DNA of 31,771 bases from Corynebacterium sp. (GTDB taxonomy: Bacteria; Actinomycetota; Actinomycetes; Mycobacteriales; Mycobacteriaceae): positions 1 through 31,771 of the forward strand of contig NZ_JASLIP010000053.1 of NCBI RefSeq assembly GCF_030152825.1, read 5' to 3'. The position numbers and the translations under genes are program-made. The notes under the pieces are model-generated. The model had not been told where the DNA came from. It made no database searches and worked only from the letters and a program-made list of their open reading frames with translations. The stretch's first letter is position 1. Each line of letters starts with the position of its first letter. Below are positions 20,557-28,530 of this stretch, piece by piece.

Positions 20557-21345
20557 CTAGCCGACCCCCACGAGGCCACCGCCGCCCAGGGCATAGCCCG
20601 CGAAAGCCACCGTGTCGATGAGCCCGTGGGCGATGATCAAGGGCCAAACCCGGCCGGTGCGGCGGAAGTACTCGATGAAGACCAGCCCCATCACCGCATT
20701 ACCCAGGCCCGCGGATACGCCCTGATAGAGGTGATAGCTGGCCCGCAGCAGGGCCGAGGCCGCGAAGATAGCGGGCCAGCGCACGTTCAGCTGATGCAGC
20801 CGGGTCGCGAGCCAGGCGACGACGATCAGCTCCTCGGCCACCCCATTGGCCCAGGCGTTTAGGAGCAGGGAAGGCAGCGTCCACCAGTGCTCACCCAACC
20901 CGGAGGGCACCACGACCTTTGAGGCGCCCAGGTGCACCGCCAACGCATAGAACGCCAGACCCGGCAGGCCGATGAGTGCGGCCAGTCCCGCCCCGTGAGG
21001 CCAATCCCTGGCCCGGATCCGCAGGTGCAGGGCCGGTCGCCGCGGCGCTGGGTGCGGTGGGGCCGGCTGGGGTGGCAGGTGACGCAGCAAGAGGAATGCC
21101 ACTAGCCCGCCCCATGCCAGGAGCACGCCGGAGGTGATCAGTTGAAAGGCCGGATCGAGCCACGCCAGGTGGGACTGGGACTGGTTGAGCAGGGCCTCCT
21201 GTTCATTGAGTGGGGTGGGGTCCGTGAGGGCCTCGATCAGCCGTAGCGTCGCGCGTAGGCCGGAGGCTCCGAAGGTGACCGCCAGCAATAGGGCGAGCTC
21301 GACGCGCAGGGCTCGCCGGTCGCGGGGGAGGAGCTCGGCGCTCAT
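20557..21345 (-). CDS. CPBP-family intramembrane metalloprotease
   Basis: Polytopic membrane protein of 262 residues related to CAAX prenyl-protease 2/bacteriocin-processing enzymes. The three metal motifs are visible: Glu171-Glu172 in NGVAEELIVVAW, His205 in RASYHLYQG, and His240 in IIAHGLIDT. The conserved arginine of EExxxR is absent. Several membrane segments are clear (about 15-30, 70-88, 120-140, 160-180, 195-250). Its ATG overlaps the amidase stop codon (ATGA), so translation is coupled. A 3' fragment of a second copy lies at 16936-17031. The substrate is unknown; the bacterial family handles surface proteins and peptide maturation or immunity. Confidence 0.87.
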   Translation of the reverse strand: MSAELLPRDRRALRVELALLLAVTFGASGLRATLRLIEALTDPTPLNEQEALLNQSQSHLAWLDPAFQLITSGVLLAWGGLVAFLLLRHLPPQPAPPHPAPRRPALHLRIRARDWPHGAGLAALIGLPGLAFYALAVHLGASKVVVPSGLGEHWWTLPSLLLNAWANGVAEELIVVAWLATRLHQLNVRWPAIFAASALLRASYHLYQGVSAGLGNAVMGLVFIEYFRRTGRVWPLIIAHGLIDTVAFAGYALGGGGLVGVG

Positions 21346-22724
21346 GGTTGCCCGTGCTCGCAGGATTCGTGGCTGTGCCTTGCTGCGCAGTCGCACCCAG
21401 CGCCGTGGTTGTCCGCGCCGGGGCGGGGCTCGTAGTTCAGGGAGCTCAGGTCACCGGGCTCGGCCAGTGAAAGTCCCTCCACCGGCAGCACCGCCGCGGC
21501 GGCCTGCACCTGCTCGGTCAAAGCCAGAAGGTCCGACGCACTCACCCGGTCGCCCACCGCGCCGAGTTGCAGCGCGATCGGCCACCGGCCCGGCACTCGG
21601 GCCGGGTCCACCAGCGGCACCGTCACCGATGCCCAGCCGCAAAGGTTCCACAGCGTGCCCCATGGCGTCCAGGCTGTCTGTGCCCAGAAGTTCAGCCGCG
21701 GGCTCAGCCGAGAGAAGGAACCCGGTGCCGGGGGAGCACAGGCCAGCATCGGGGTGGCGACCACGTCCAAACCCGCTGATGACCAGCGGTGAAGCGCTGT
21801 CTGACGCATCCGGTGGATGCTGCGCTCCATCTCCTCGCGGCGCCAGCGGGGCACACCCGCGCCCTGCCGCTTGAGCCAGCTCGTGAGCTCCGAGAGCGGC
21901 TCCGGCAGCTCCGCGCAACGGGTGGAGAGGACGGTCGCGAAGAGCTCGAAATTCGCTGGGTCATAGGGCTGGGGCGCCTGGCGGACCTCCGCCACCGATT
22001 CCCCGTTGGTTAACAGCGCGGTGGCCCCTGCGGTGGCCGCGGCGATCGCGGGATCCACCCGGGAGTGGTGGTGGAAAGGTTGATTCGTATAGCCCACCCG
22101 CAGGCCCCACGGCTGGGTGCGGGGCAGCTGATAGGCCTTGCGCGTGTTCGCGAAGGAGTCCGCAAGGTAGCCGTGGGCGGAGGGGTTGAACCCTCCCACC
22201 GAGGTATCGTGTGCCGGCTTGAGCCCCACCAGCCCGCAGCAGGCCGCTGGCACCCGGATGGAGCCACCCCCGTCCGTCGCGTGCGCGATCCGCGCCACCC
22301 CGTGGCCCACTGCCGCGGCGGCCCCGCCCGAGGAGCCACCGGTCATCATTGACGGGCTGATTGGGTTGACCGGGGCCTCCTGGCCGACGGGCTCGGTATA
22401 GGCGCTGGTGCCGTACTCCGCGCTCGCGCTGGCCCCAACCAGTCGGGCGCCCGTCGCGAGCAGGTTTTCCACCGCGGTATCGCTGTGCGTGGCGCGGAAG
22501 CCCTGACGCGCGTTGCCCATCGTCACCCACTCGCCCGCAACCTGCTGGGTGTCTTTCACCAGCAGCTCCTCTCCGCTGAGGTGGGAGGCGCTACTCGCGG
22601 AATCGACGTGCGGGCGGTCGTAGACCCGCGCCACCCCCAGCTGCGCGGGCGAAAGTCCGGTCTGCTGGCTCGCTGCCGCGAGCCGCTGGGCGAAGGTATC
22701 GGGGGTGGGGCTGAGCTGTGTCAC
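21342..22724 (-). CDS. amidase-signature family hydrolase with Cys/His-rich tail
   Basis: Amide hydrolase of 460 residues using a Lys-cisSer-Ser triad: Lys57 in LLVKD, cis-Ser131 in TGGSSGGAAAAV and nucleophile Ser155 in DGGGSIRVPAACCGLVGLKP. The core resembles GatA-like and aliphatic amidases; no GatC or GatB is nearby, so it is a stand-alone amidase. The last 20 residues (HGAGCDCAARHSHESCEHG) contain three Cys and four His in metal-binding spacing, which the family lacks. The GTG start has TAACCT 6 nt upstream (leaderless). First gene of an operon with the CPBP protease (stop/start overlap) and mntR. It is divergent from pheA. Confidence 0.87.
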   Translation of the reverse strand: MTQLSPTPDTFAQRLAAASQQTGLSPAQLGVARVYDRPHVDSASSASHLSGEELLVKDTQQVAGEWVTMGNARQGFRATHSDTAVENLLATGARLVGASASAEYGTSAYTEPVGQEAPVNPISPSMMTGGSSGGAAAAVGHGVARIAHATDGGGSIRVPAACCGLVGLKPAHDTSVGGFNPSAHGYLADSFANTRKAYQLPRTQPWGLRVGYTNQPFHHHSRVDPAIAAATAGATALLTNGESVAEVRQAPQPYDPANFELFATVLSTRCAELPEPLSELTSWLKRQGAGVPRWRREEMERSIHRMRQTALHRWSSAGLDVVATPMLACAPPAPGSFSRLSPRLNFWAQTAWTPWGTLWNLCGWASVTVPLVDPARVPGRWPIALQLGAVGDRVSASDLLALTEQVQAAAAVLPVEGLSLAEPGDLSSLNYEPRPGADNHGAGCDCAARHSHESCEHGQP

Positions 22725-22730
22725 AGGGCT

Positions 22731-22736
22731 AGGTTA
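22731..22736 (-). promoter_or_regulatory. -10 box, amidase operon
   Basis: TAACCT on the minus strand, 6 nt before the GTG start at 22724. Confidence 0.5.
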
Positions 22737-22772
22737 CCCGCTGGCCCTGCCCAGCCCCGTGATGCAGCCCAC

Positions 22773-22778
22773 TAGTAT
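22773..22778 (+). promoter_or_regulatory. -10 box, pheA
   Basis: TAGTAT, 8 nt before the pheA ATG; no Shine-Dalgarno. It shares a 62-bp intergenic region with the divergent amidase promoter. Confidence 0.55.
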
Positions 22779-22786
22779 CGGACTCC

Positions 22787-23836
22787 ATGAGCAACACTCC
22801 CACCATCGCTTTTCTCGGCCCGCGGGGCACCTTCACCGAGCAGGCCGCGCTCGAGTTCCTGCGGGGCGGCCACGTGCCCGGCGTGCCCGCCAGCTCGGCT
22901 GGGTCCGACCCTGAGAGCGCCGCCCAGCTGGAGCCCCGAAACAGCCCGGCCGAGGCGCTCCGTGAGCTCCGTGAAGGCCGGGCCGATTACGCGGTCATCG
23001 CGCTGGAAAGCTCCGTGGACGGCCCCGTGGCCCAGGCCGAGGACGCGCTGGTCACCGGCGATCGCGTGCAGATCCTCGCCGAGCTGCTGATCCCCATCCG
23101 CTTCGCGATCGGCGTGCGCGCCGGGGAGGCTGAGTACTTCCGCAGTGCTGCCAGCGCCGAGGAGGGCGCGGCGGCCCCTGTGTTCAGCACCCACACCGTC
23201 GCCGAGGCTCAGGTGCGTGGCTGGGTGGCCGAGAACCTGCCCGAGGTGCAGTTCAGCCCAGCGCCCTCCAACGCCGCCGCGGCACAGGCCGTCGCCGAGG
23301 GGCGTGCCGATATCTGCGCGGCCCCGCTGCGCGCCCTCGAGATCTATGGGCTGGAAGCGATCGCCACGGACGTCGCCGACGTCGCCGAGGCCTTCACCCG
23401 CTTCGCCCTGGTCTCCCGGCCCGTCCCACCCGCACCGCGCACCGGCCACGACCGCACCGGGGTGGCCTTCACCGCCCAGCACGACCGCCCCGGCAGCCTG
23501 ATCTACGCCCTGCAGCAGCTCTCCCTGCGCGGGGTGAACCTCACCCGAATCAGCTCCCGGCCCACCCGCGAGCTGCTGGGGACCTACGTATTCCACATCG
23601 AGATGATCGGCCATATCGAGGACTCCGCCGTCGCCGCAGCCCTGCAGGGGCTGCAGCGGGAGAGCTCCTGGATCCGCTACCTCGGCTCCTGGCCGCTGGC
23701 CACCGCCCCGCGCGGCGTGGACGAGGAACATCTGGTGAAGATCCTCGGCAACGTCGCTGCCGAAACCCCGGACGAAGGCCCCTCCGAGCGGTGGCTGGCC
23801 GATATGATGAACCCCGCAGAAGACCACCGGGCTTGA
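22787..23836 (+). CDS. pheA: prephenate dehydratase with ACT domain
   Basis: Converts prephenate to phenylpyruvate for phenylalanine synthesis. The 349-residue cytoplasmic enzyme opens with FLGPRGTFTEQAAL, has the periplasmic-binding-like PDT fold with NSPAEALRELREGRADYAVIALE, and the catalytic FTRF at about 205. A regulatory ACT domain follows, with GSLIYALQQLSLRGVNLTRI and SSRPTRELLGTYVFHIEM, expected to bind phenylalanine for feedback control. There is no chorismate mutase domain, as in mycobacteria. Likely leaderless. It forms an operon with the phosphatase 17 nt downstream, the same order as Rv3838c-Rv3837c. Confidence 0.95.
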   Translation: MSNTPTIAFLGPRGTFTEQAALEFLRGGHVPGVPASSAGSDPESAAQLEPRNSPAEALRELREGRADYAVIALESSVDGPVAQAEDALVTGDRVQILAELLIPIRFAIGVRAGEAEYFRSAASAEEGAAAPVFSTHTVAEAQVRGWVAENLPEVQFSPAPSNAAAAQAVAEGRADICAAPLRALEIYGLEAIATDVADVAEAFTRFALVSRPVPPAPRTGHDRTGVAFTAQHDRPGSLIYALQQLSLRGVNLTRISSRPTRELLGTYVFHIEMIGHIEDSAVAAALQGLQRESSWIRYLGSWPLATAPRGVDEEHLVKILGNVAAETPDEGPSERWLADMMNPAEDHRA

Positions 23837-23853
23837 GAGAAGGAAGCGAGAAC

Positions 23854-24672
23854 ATGACCCGCTTGTTTCTGGTCCGCCACGGCCAGACCACGTCCAATGA
23901 AATCCACGCGCTAGATACCGCGCTGCCAGGCGCAAGCCTCACCACGCTCGGCCGGGAGCAGGCCGGCGCCGCGGGCCGCTACCTGCGCAACGCCAGCGAC
24001 CGCGTGCACGTCCTTTCCTCACAGGCCGCACGTGCTCAGCAGACCGCCGCGGGCCTGGCCACGGCCTTCGCCGCCGAGGGTGGGGCCATCGCCGCGGCCG
24101 CGCCGGGCAGCAGCTTCGCCGAAGGTTTCCAGCGTTTCCGGGGCCGCGAACTCGCCGGGCTGGTCGACACCGCCGCCGTCGAGCTGGCGGGCGAGTACGC
24201 AGGCTCCCTGGCCTCCGTTTTCGGTGTGGCCGAGATCCCGGCCGGGGACATGGAGATGAAGAACGACGAGGACTCACACGAGCTCTACCACCGACTGCTC
24301 GGGGACTGGCTGCATGGCCAGATCGACAAGGTCGTCCCCGGTGGGTCCTCCGGCGCCGAGGTGCTGACCAGCTACCTGCCGCAGGCGCTGGCCATCGTCG
24401 CGGCGGCGCAGGCCGAAGACGCGGACGCCGTCCTGGTCAGTCACGGCGCCGTGATCCGCCTCGTCGCCACCTGGCTGGGAGCGGTCGATCCGGAGTTCGC
24501 TTATCGCGCGTACCTGCCGAATGGGCAGGTGGTCTCCATCGCCCTGCCAGAGGATTTCGGCGAGCTGCTGGACCAGGTCGCGGAGGCTGTGGACGAGCAG
24601 TTCCGGAACGGGGTGCGCGGCCGTTTCCGCGTCACCGAGTGGGGCCCGTTCGGGGTCCCGGAGCTGGCCTAA
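23854..24672 (+). CDS. histidine phosphatase (phosphoglycerate-mutase superfamily)
   Basis: A 272-residue phosphatase. The catalytic RHG is at residues 8-10 (FLVRHGQTTSNE), the acid region is near RFRGRELAGL, and the second His is in VLVSHGAVIRLV. It is longer than cofactor-dependent mutases and lacks their tetramer segments, so it is a phosphatase rather than a glycolytic enzyme; the substrate is unknown. AGAAGGA lies about 12 nt before the ATG. It is cotranscribed with pheA, and the linkage is kept in mycobacteria, but no aromatic-pathway role is proven. Confidence 0.87.
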   Translation: MTRLFLVRHGQTTSNEIHALDTALPGASLTTLGREQAGAAGRYLRNASDRVHVLSSQAARAQQTAAGLATAFAAEGGAIAAAAPGSSFAEGFQRFRGRELAGLVDTAAVELAGEYAGSLASVFGVAEIPAGDMEMKNDEDSHELYHRLLGDWLHGQIDKVVPGGSSGAEVLTSYLPQALAIVAAAQAEDADAVLVSHGAVIRLVATWLGAVDPEFAYRAYLPNGQVVSIALPEDFGELLDQVAEAVDEQFRNGVRGRFRVTEWGPFGVPELA

Positions 24673-24718
24673 ACCCAGCAAAACCGGCTTCAGCCCAGCT
24701 ACCCCGGGGCTAAACCAG

Positions 24719-25069
24719 CTAGCCCCAGCCGAGCTCGTGGAGGCGGTCGTCGTCGATACCGAAGTGGTGGCCGAGCTCGTGGATGACGGTGATGGCGACC
24801 TGCTCGACGAGCTCCTCCCGGGTATCGACGACGTCCTGCAGCGCCAGCCGGTAGATCGTGATCTTGTCCGGCAGCGCGCTGGTGTATTCGCTGGTCCGCT
24901 CGGTGAGCGCGACCCCCTCGTAGAGGCCCAGGATGCTGGGGGAGTCGAGGTTATAGTCCTCGGTGACGATCGCGACGTTATCGACGTTATCCAGTAGTTC
25001 CCGTGGGATGCGACGCAGTCCCTGGTCGACGAGTTCCTCGAACTCCTCTTCGCTGACCTCGATGCTCAA
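24719..25069 (-). CDS. small zincin-like metallopeptidase
   Basis: A 116-residue protein of the Zincin_1 family (Rv3836-like). It ends with the zinc motif VIHELGHHFGIDDDRLHELGW, giving HExxH at 97-101 with a downstream Asp as third ligand. The N-terminal part (EEEFEELVDQGLRRIPRELL) is the conserved family helix. It has no signal peptide and is compact; whether it is an active protease is not established. The start is a TTG with AAGG 12 nt upstream; no in-frame ATG or GTG precedes it before a stop. It lies 30 nt after the septum-formation gene, same strand, one operon. Confidence 0.87.
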   Translation of the reverse strand: MSIEVSEEEFEELVDQGLRRIPRELLDNVDNVAIVTEDYNLDSPSILGLYEGVALTERTSEYTSALPDKITIYRLALQDVVDTREELVEQVAITVIHELGHHFGIDDDRLHELGWG

Positions 25070-25099
25070 TGCTCAATCACCTTCGCTCGTGGTGCCCGC

Positions 25100-26146
25100 T
25101 TAAGGATCCGGGTTGCCCTCGGCATTGGCGCCCTCCGGGGCCGGTGTCGGGGAATCGCCGCGCTTCGGCAGACGCTTCGGCGGGGTCTTCGGCGGCTTGC
25201 CGTTGACCGTGAACTGCTGCCGGACGTCGCCCTTCAGCGTGGCGAAGCCATCGCCCTCCGTCGCGATGAGCGCGCAGTTCGCCTGGCGGGAGCCGGTGAC
25301 CCAGGATTCCTCCGGCTGGGTGGTCCAGAACGGGGTGAGCGTGGACTGGTAGAGGCCCTCCTCGCCGCCCATGTAGTTCTCCGCCTGCTCGGTGCAGATC
25401 TTGTTCAGGGCATCGTTTTGGCGCTTGATGTCGGGCCACTCGTCGCCGTCGAAGATCTTGCCCAGGTCCACCTGGTGCGTGACCTGCCAGGTGTGGTCCT
25501 CGCTGCACGGCACCACGCGGGTGGAGCGGCCCTGAACCTGCACGCAGGTATCCGGCTCGTAGACGCGCGACTGATCCTGTTCGGCGGCCAGGCCGGTGGT
25601 TTCGACGGACTTGCCCTCGGCGTCCTGCACCATCACGCCACACAGCATGGTGCGGTCGCCCTCCGCCCAGGAGGACTCCGGCGGCAGGATCGGGGAGATG
25701 TTGTAGCGCCCGTTCGGGTCCAGCTTGCCCTCCAGGTAACGCATGGTGGGGCCGACGCAGAGTTCCTGGCTGAGCTCGGCCTGGCGCTTGACGTCCGGCA
25801 GCGCGCCCTTCGCCCCGAATTCGCTGGAGGGGTAGGCGCGCAGGTCCTCGCGGGCGGAGACCTCAAAGCGGTGTGGCTTCTTGCAGTCCACGGTGAGGAA
25901 GTCGGTGTTCTGACCGTTCGGGGTGCGGGTCCAGTTGACGCACTGGCCGGTGTCCGCGTTCGTGAACGCGGCGGCGCGGACCTCGGGAGCCTCGGCCTCG
26001 TTGGCTGGTGGCGCGATGGTCCGGCCGGCGTTGCTGTCGGCGGCGTAAGTGTAAGCGCCGGCGGCGACGCCACCGCACAGGGCTGCCAGGGCCATGACTG
26101 TCACGCTGCGCATCCGGCGAGTCCAGGTGGCGTGACTAATACTCAT
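25100..26146 (-). CDS. septum-formation family membrane protein
   Basis: A 348-residue protein with a short cytoplasmic start, one transmembrane helix at about 14-35 (SVTVMALAALCGGVAAGAY) and a large exported part. The exported part has two repeated Cys-containing segments: GQCVNWTRTP...VDCKKPHRFEV and DTCVQVQGRSTRVVPCSEDHTWQVT, typical of the Septum_form family (Rv3835-like). A Pro/Lys-rich tail (PPKTPPKRLPKRGD) ends it. Paired cysteines probably form disulfides outside the cell. Exact function is unknown. It is divergent from serS and followed by the zincin gene, the mycobacterial order. Confidence 0.85.
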   Translation of the reverse strand: MSISHATWTRRMRSVTVMALAALCGGVAAGAYTYAADSNAGRTIAPPANEAEAPEVRAAAFTNADTGQCVNWTRTPNGQNTDFLTVDCKKPHRFEVSAREDLRAYPSSEFGAKGALPDVKRQAELSQELCVGPTMRYLEGKLDPNGRYNISPILPPESSWAEGDRTMLCGVMVQDAEGKSVETTGLAAEQDQSRVYEPDTCVQVQGRSTRVVPCSEDHTWQVTHQVDLGKIFDGDEWPDIKRQNDALNKICTEQAENYMGGEEGLYQSTLTPFWTTQPEESWVTGSRQANCALIATEGDGFATLKGDVRQQFTVNGKPPKTPPKRLPKRGDSPTPAPEGANAEGNPDP

Positions 26147-26203
26147 GTTTCACTTTCTTCGGCGACGGCGGTGCGGGAGGAAACTTTATCCCACCACTAT
26201 AGC

Positions 26204-26209
26204 TAAGCT
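26204..26209 (+). promoter_or_regulatory. -10 box, leaderless serS transcript
   Basis: TAAGCT, 7 nt before the serS ATG; no Shine-Dalgarno. A T-box leader is excluded by the lack of space. Confidence 0.6.
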
Positions 26210-26216
26210 AGAAGCC

Positions 26217-27485
26217 ATGATTGATCTCAAGCTCCTGCGCGAAAATCCAGACCTCGTTCGTGAATCTCAGCGTACCCGTGGGGAGGACCCAGCACTGGTT
26301 GACCAGCTGCTGGAGGCCGACCGCCAGCGCCGCGAGGCGATTTCCGCGGCCGACCAGGCCCGTGCGGAGCAGAAGGCGTTCTCCAGGGCGATGGGACAGA
26401 AGATGGCCGCCGCCTCCGATGAGGAGAAGGTCCAGCTGCGCGAGGAGGGCAAGCAGAAGGCCCAGGCTGTGAAGGACCTAGAGGCTACCCAGAGTAACGC
26501 GGAGCAGGCGCTACACGATCTGCAGATGCAGATTTCCAACGTTGTCGAGGGCGCGCCCGCCGGCGGCGAGGAGGACTTCGTGGTCCTCGAGCACGTCGGC
26601 GAGCCCACTACCTTCGACTTCGAGCCGAAGGATCACCTGGAGCTCGGCGAGTCCCTGGGCTTGATCGACATGAAGCGCGGCACGAAGGTCTCCGGTTCCC
26701 GCTTCTACTTCCTCACCGGCGACGGCGCGCTGCTGCAGCTCGGCATGATGCAGCTGGCCGCCCGCAAGGCCACCGAGAAGGGCTTCCAGCTGATGATTCC
26801 GCCGGTGCTCGTGCGCCCCGAGGTCATGGGCGGCACCGGATTCCTCGGCGCCCACGCGGATGAGGTCTACCGCCTGGAGGAGGACGACCTGTACCTCGTC
26901 GGTACCTCCGAGGTCGCCCTGGCCGGTTACCACTCCGATGAGATCATCGACCTGGACGAGCCGAAGCGCTACGCCGGCTGGTCTTCCTGCTTCCGCCGTG
27001 AGGCTGGTTCCTATGGCAAGGACACCCGCGGCATCATCCGCGTGCACCAGTTCGACAAGCTCGAGATGTTCGTTTATTGCCGCCCGGAGCAGGCCACCGA
27101 GATTCACCAGGAACTGCTGCAGCTGGAGAAGGACATGCTCGCGGCGATCGACGTCCCGTACCGCGTGATCGACACCGCCGGCGGCGACCTGGGTTCCTCG
27201 GCGGCCCGCAAGTTCGACACTGAGGCCTGGGTCCCGACGCAGAACACCTACCGCGAGCTGACCTCCACCTCGAACTGCACGACCTTCCAGGCCCGCCGCC
27301 TGCAGACCCGCTACCGGGACGCCGACGGCAAGACGCAGGTCGCCGCAACCCTGAACGGCACCCTGGCGACCACCCGCTGGCTCGTCGCCATCCTGGAGAA
27401 CCACCAGCAGGCCGACGGTTCCGTCGTCGTCCCGGAGGTGCTTCGTCCGTTCGTGGGCAAGGACGTCCTGACCCCGAAGAACTAG
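26217..27485 (+). CDS. serS: seryl-tRNA synthetase
   Basis: Charges tRNA-Ser (and selenocysteine tRNA) with serine. The 422-residue class II enzyme has the N-terminal tRNA-binding coiled coil (about 27-105, LLEADRQRREAISAADQARAE...), then the catalytic domain with VGTSEVALAGYHSDEI, motif 2 SSCFRREAGSYGKDTRGI and motif 3 LNGTLATTRWLVAILENHQ. Length is normal. It starts at ATG 26217 on a probably leaderless mRNA; the longer open frame to 26145 overlaps the divergent gene and is not used. Followed by GC hairpins. Confidence 0.97.
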   Translation: MIDLKLLRENPDLVRESQRTRGEDPALVDQLLEADRQRREAISAADQARAEQKAFSRAMGQKMAAASDEEKVQLREEGKQKAQAVKDLEATQSNAEQALHDLQMQISNVVEGAPAGGEEDFVVLEHVGEPTTFDFEPKDHLELGESLGLIDMKRGTKVSGSRFYFLTGDGALLQLGMMQLAARKATEKGFQLMIPPVLVRPEVMGGTGFLGAHADEVYRLEEDDLYLVGTSEVALAGYHSDEIIDLDEPKRYAGWSSCFRREAGSYGKDTRGIIRVHQFDKLEMFVYCRPEQATEIHQELLQLEKDMLAAIDVPYRVIDTAGGDLGSSAARKFDTEAWVPTQNTYRELTSTSNCTTFQARRLQTRYRDADGKTQVAATLNGTLATTRWLVAILENHQQADGSVVVPEVLRPFVGKDVLTPKN

Positions 27486-27493
27486 GCCACCAG

Positions 27494-27598
27494 GCCCTGA
27501 CCCTGTACCCCAGGGCCCTCAAGCGACAGGGCCCTGAACCACGGCGCCCACCACTTAGGCCCACACCACTTCAGCCCCGTCCTCATACGGCGGGGCTC
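27494..27598 (+). repeat. inverted GGCCCTG/CAGGGCC repeats and hairpin after serS
   Basis: GGCCCTG at 27494-27500 pairs with CAGGGCC at 27512-27518, and CAGGGCCCTG at 27528-27537 is a third, palindromic copy. Further on AGCCCCG (27574-27580) pairs with CGGGGCT (27592-27598). None has a U-tract. They probably act as transcript ends or stabilisers between serS and plsC. Confidence 0.55.
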
Positions 27599-27621
27599 CT
27601 ACACAGCAGAGGATCACGACC

Positions 27622-28530
27622 ATGGCTAAGCTCCCGGCACTCCTATCCCGCGTGGGATCCATCTTCTCCATTGATAGGTGGACCGACTCGGCGTTCACCC
27701 TGACCAGCAAGGGGGTAGAGACACCGAAGCACTCGGAATCCCAGGAGCTCGTCTACGGCCGGATCATCGTTCGGGCTGCGAAGCTGCTGATGCGCTACAT
27801 CCAGCGCCTCGAGGTGGTGATCATGCACCACGAGCGGATCCCCGCCGAGGGCGGGGCTCTGCTCGCGGTGAACCACACCGGCTACTGGGACTTCGTCTAC
27901 GGCGGTATCCCCGCGCACTTCCGCGGAGGGCGCCTGGTGCGTTTCATGGCGAAGAAGGAGATTTGGGATAACAAGTTCGCCAAGGCTCCGATGGAGGCCT
28001 GCCGCCATATTCCAGTGGATCGCGCTGACGGCCAGGCCTCGGTTAACGAGTCCATCGAGCGGCTGAAGGATGGCGAGCTGGTGGGGATTTTCCCCGAGGC
28101 GACGATCTCCCGCTCCTTCGAGGTCAAGGAGCTGCGCCAGGGCGCGGCTATCATCTCCCGCGACTCCGGTGCCCCGCTGATCCCGATGGCCATCTGGGGT
28201 TCCCAGCGGATCTGGACCAAGGGTGGCAAGAATAACCTCCGACCCAAGGACGCCAAGCTGGTCATCAGCGTCGGCGAGCCCGTCGAGGTTACCGAGGATT
28301 CCATCGAGACCACCGAGCGCCTCCACGAAGCTATGAAGGCCCAGTTGGACGAGGCTCAGCAGGAGTACGTGCGCCGCTACGGTCCCATGCCGAAGGGTGA
28401 GTCCTGGGTCCCGGCCCGGTTCGGTGGTTCCGCCCCTACCCTGGAGGAAGCCACCGCCAAGGACCGCGCCGACCAGGCGGAACGCAAGCGCAAGCGCGAG
28501 CATCAGGCCCAGCAGGACCGGAAGAACTAA
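27622..28530 (+). CDS. 1-acyl-glycerol-3-phosphate acyltransferase family
   Basis: PlsC-type acyltransferase of 302 residues that adds an acyl chain to lysophosphatidate or a related acceptor at the membrane. The catalytic HX4D is His85-Asp90 in VNHTGYWDF, motif III is FPEATIS and motif IV PLIPMAIWGSQRIW. The C-terminus is a charged tail (DQAERKRKREHQAQQDRKN), and there is no clear transmembrane helix. AGAGGA lies 9 nt before the ATG. It overlaps the next gene by one base (TAATG), so they are translationally coupled. The acyltransferase-HAD pair also occurs in mycobacteria (Rv3814c-Rv3816c beside Rv3813c). Confidence 0.9.
   Translation: MAKLPALLSRVGSIFSIDRWTDSAFTLTSKGVETPKHSESQELVYGRIIVRAAKLLMRYIQRLEVVIMHHERIPAEGGALLAVNHTGYWDFVYGGIPAHFRGGRLVRFMAKKEIWDNKFAKAPMEACRHIPVDRADGQASVNESIERLKDGELVGIFPEATISRSFEVKELRQGAAIISRDSGAPLIPMAIWGSQRIWTKGGKNNLRPKDAKLVISVGEPVEVTEDSIETTERLHEAMKAQLDEAQQEYVRRYGPMPKGESWVPARFGGSAPTLEEATAKDRADQAERKRKREHQAQQDRKN

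Noticed and set aside
22772..23935. 387-codon open frame antisense to pheA
   Set aside because: High-GC third-position bias opens the antisense frame; the protein is low-complexity Gly/Ala/His/Glu and the sense strand encodes a clear prephenate dehydratase.
27494..27598. CRISPR-like or tRNA structure after serS
   Set aside because: The repeats are short inverted GC words without regular spacing, and no cloverleaf or CCA end is present.
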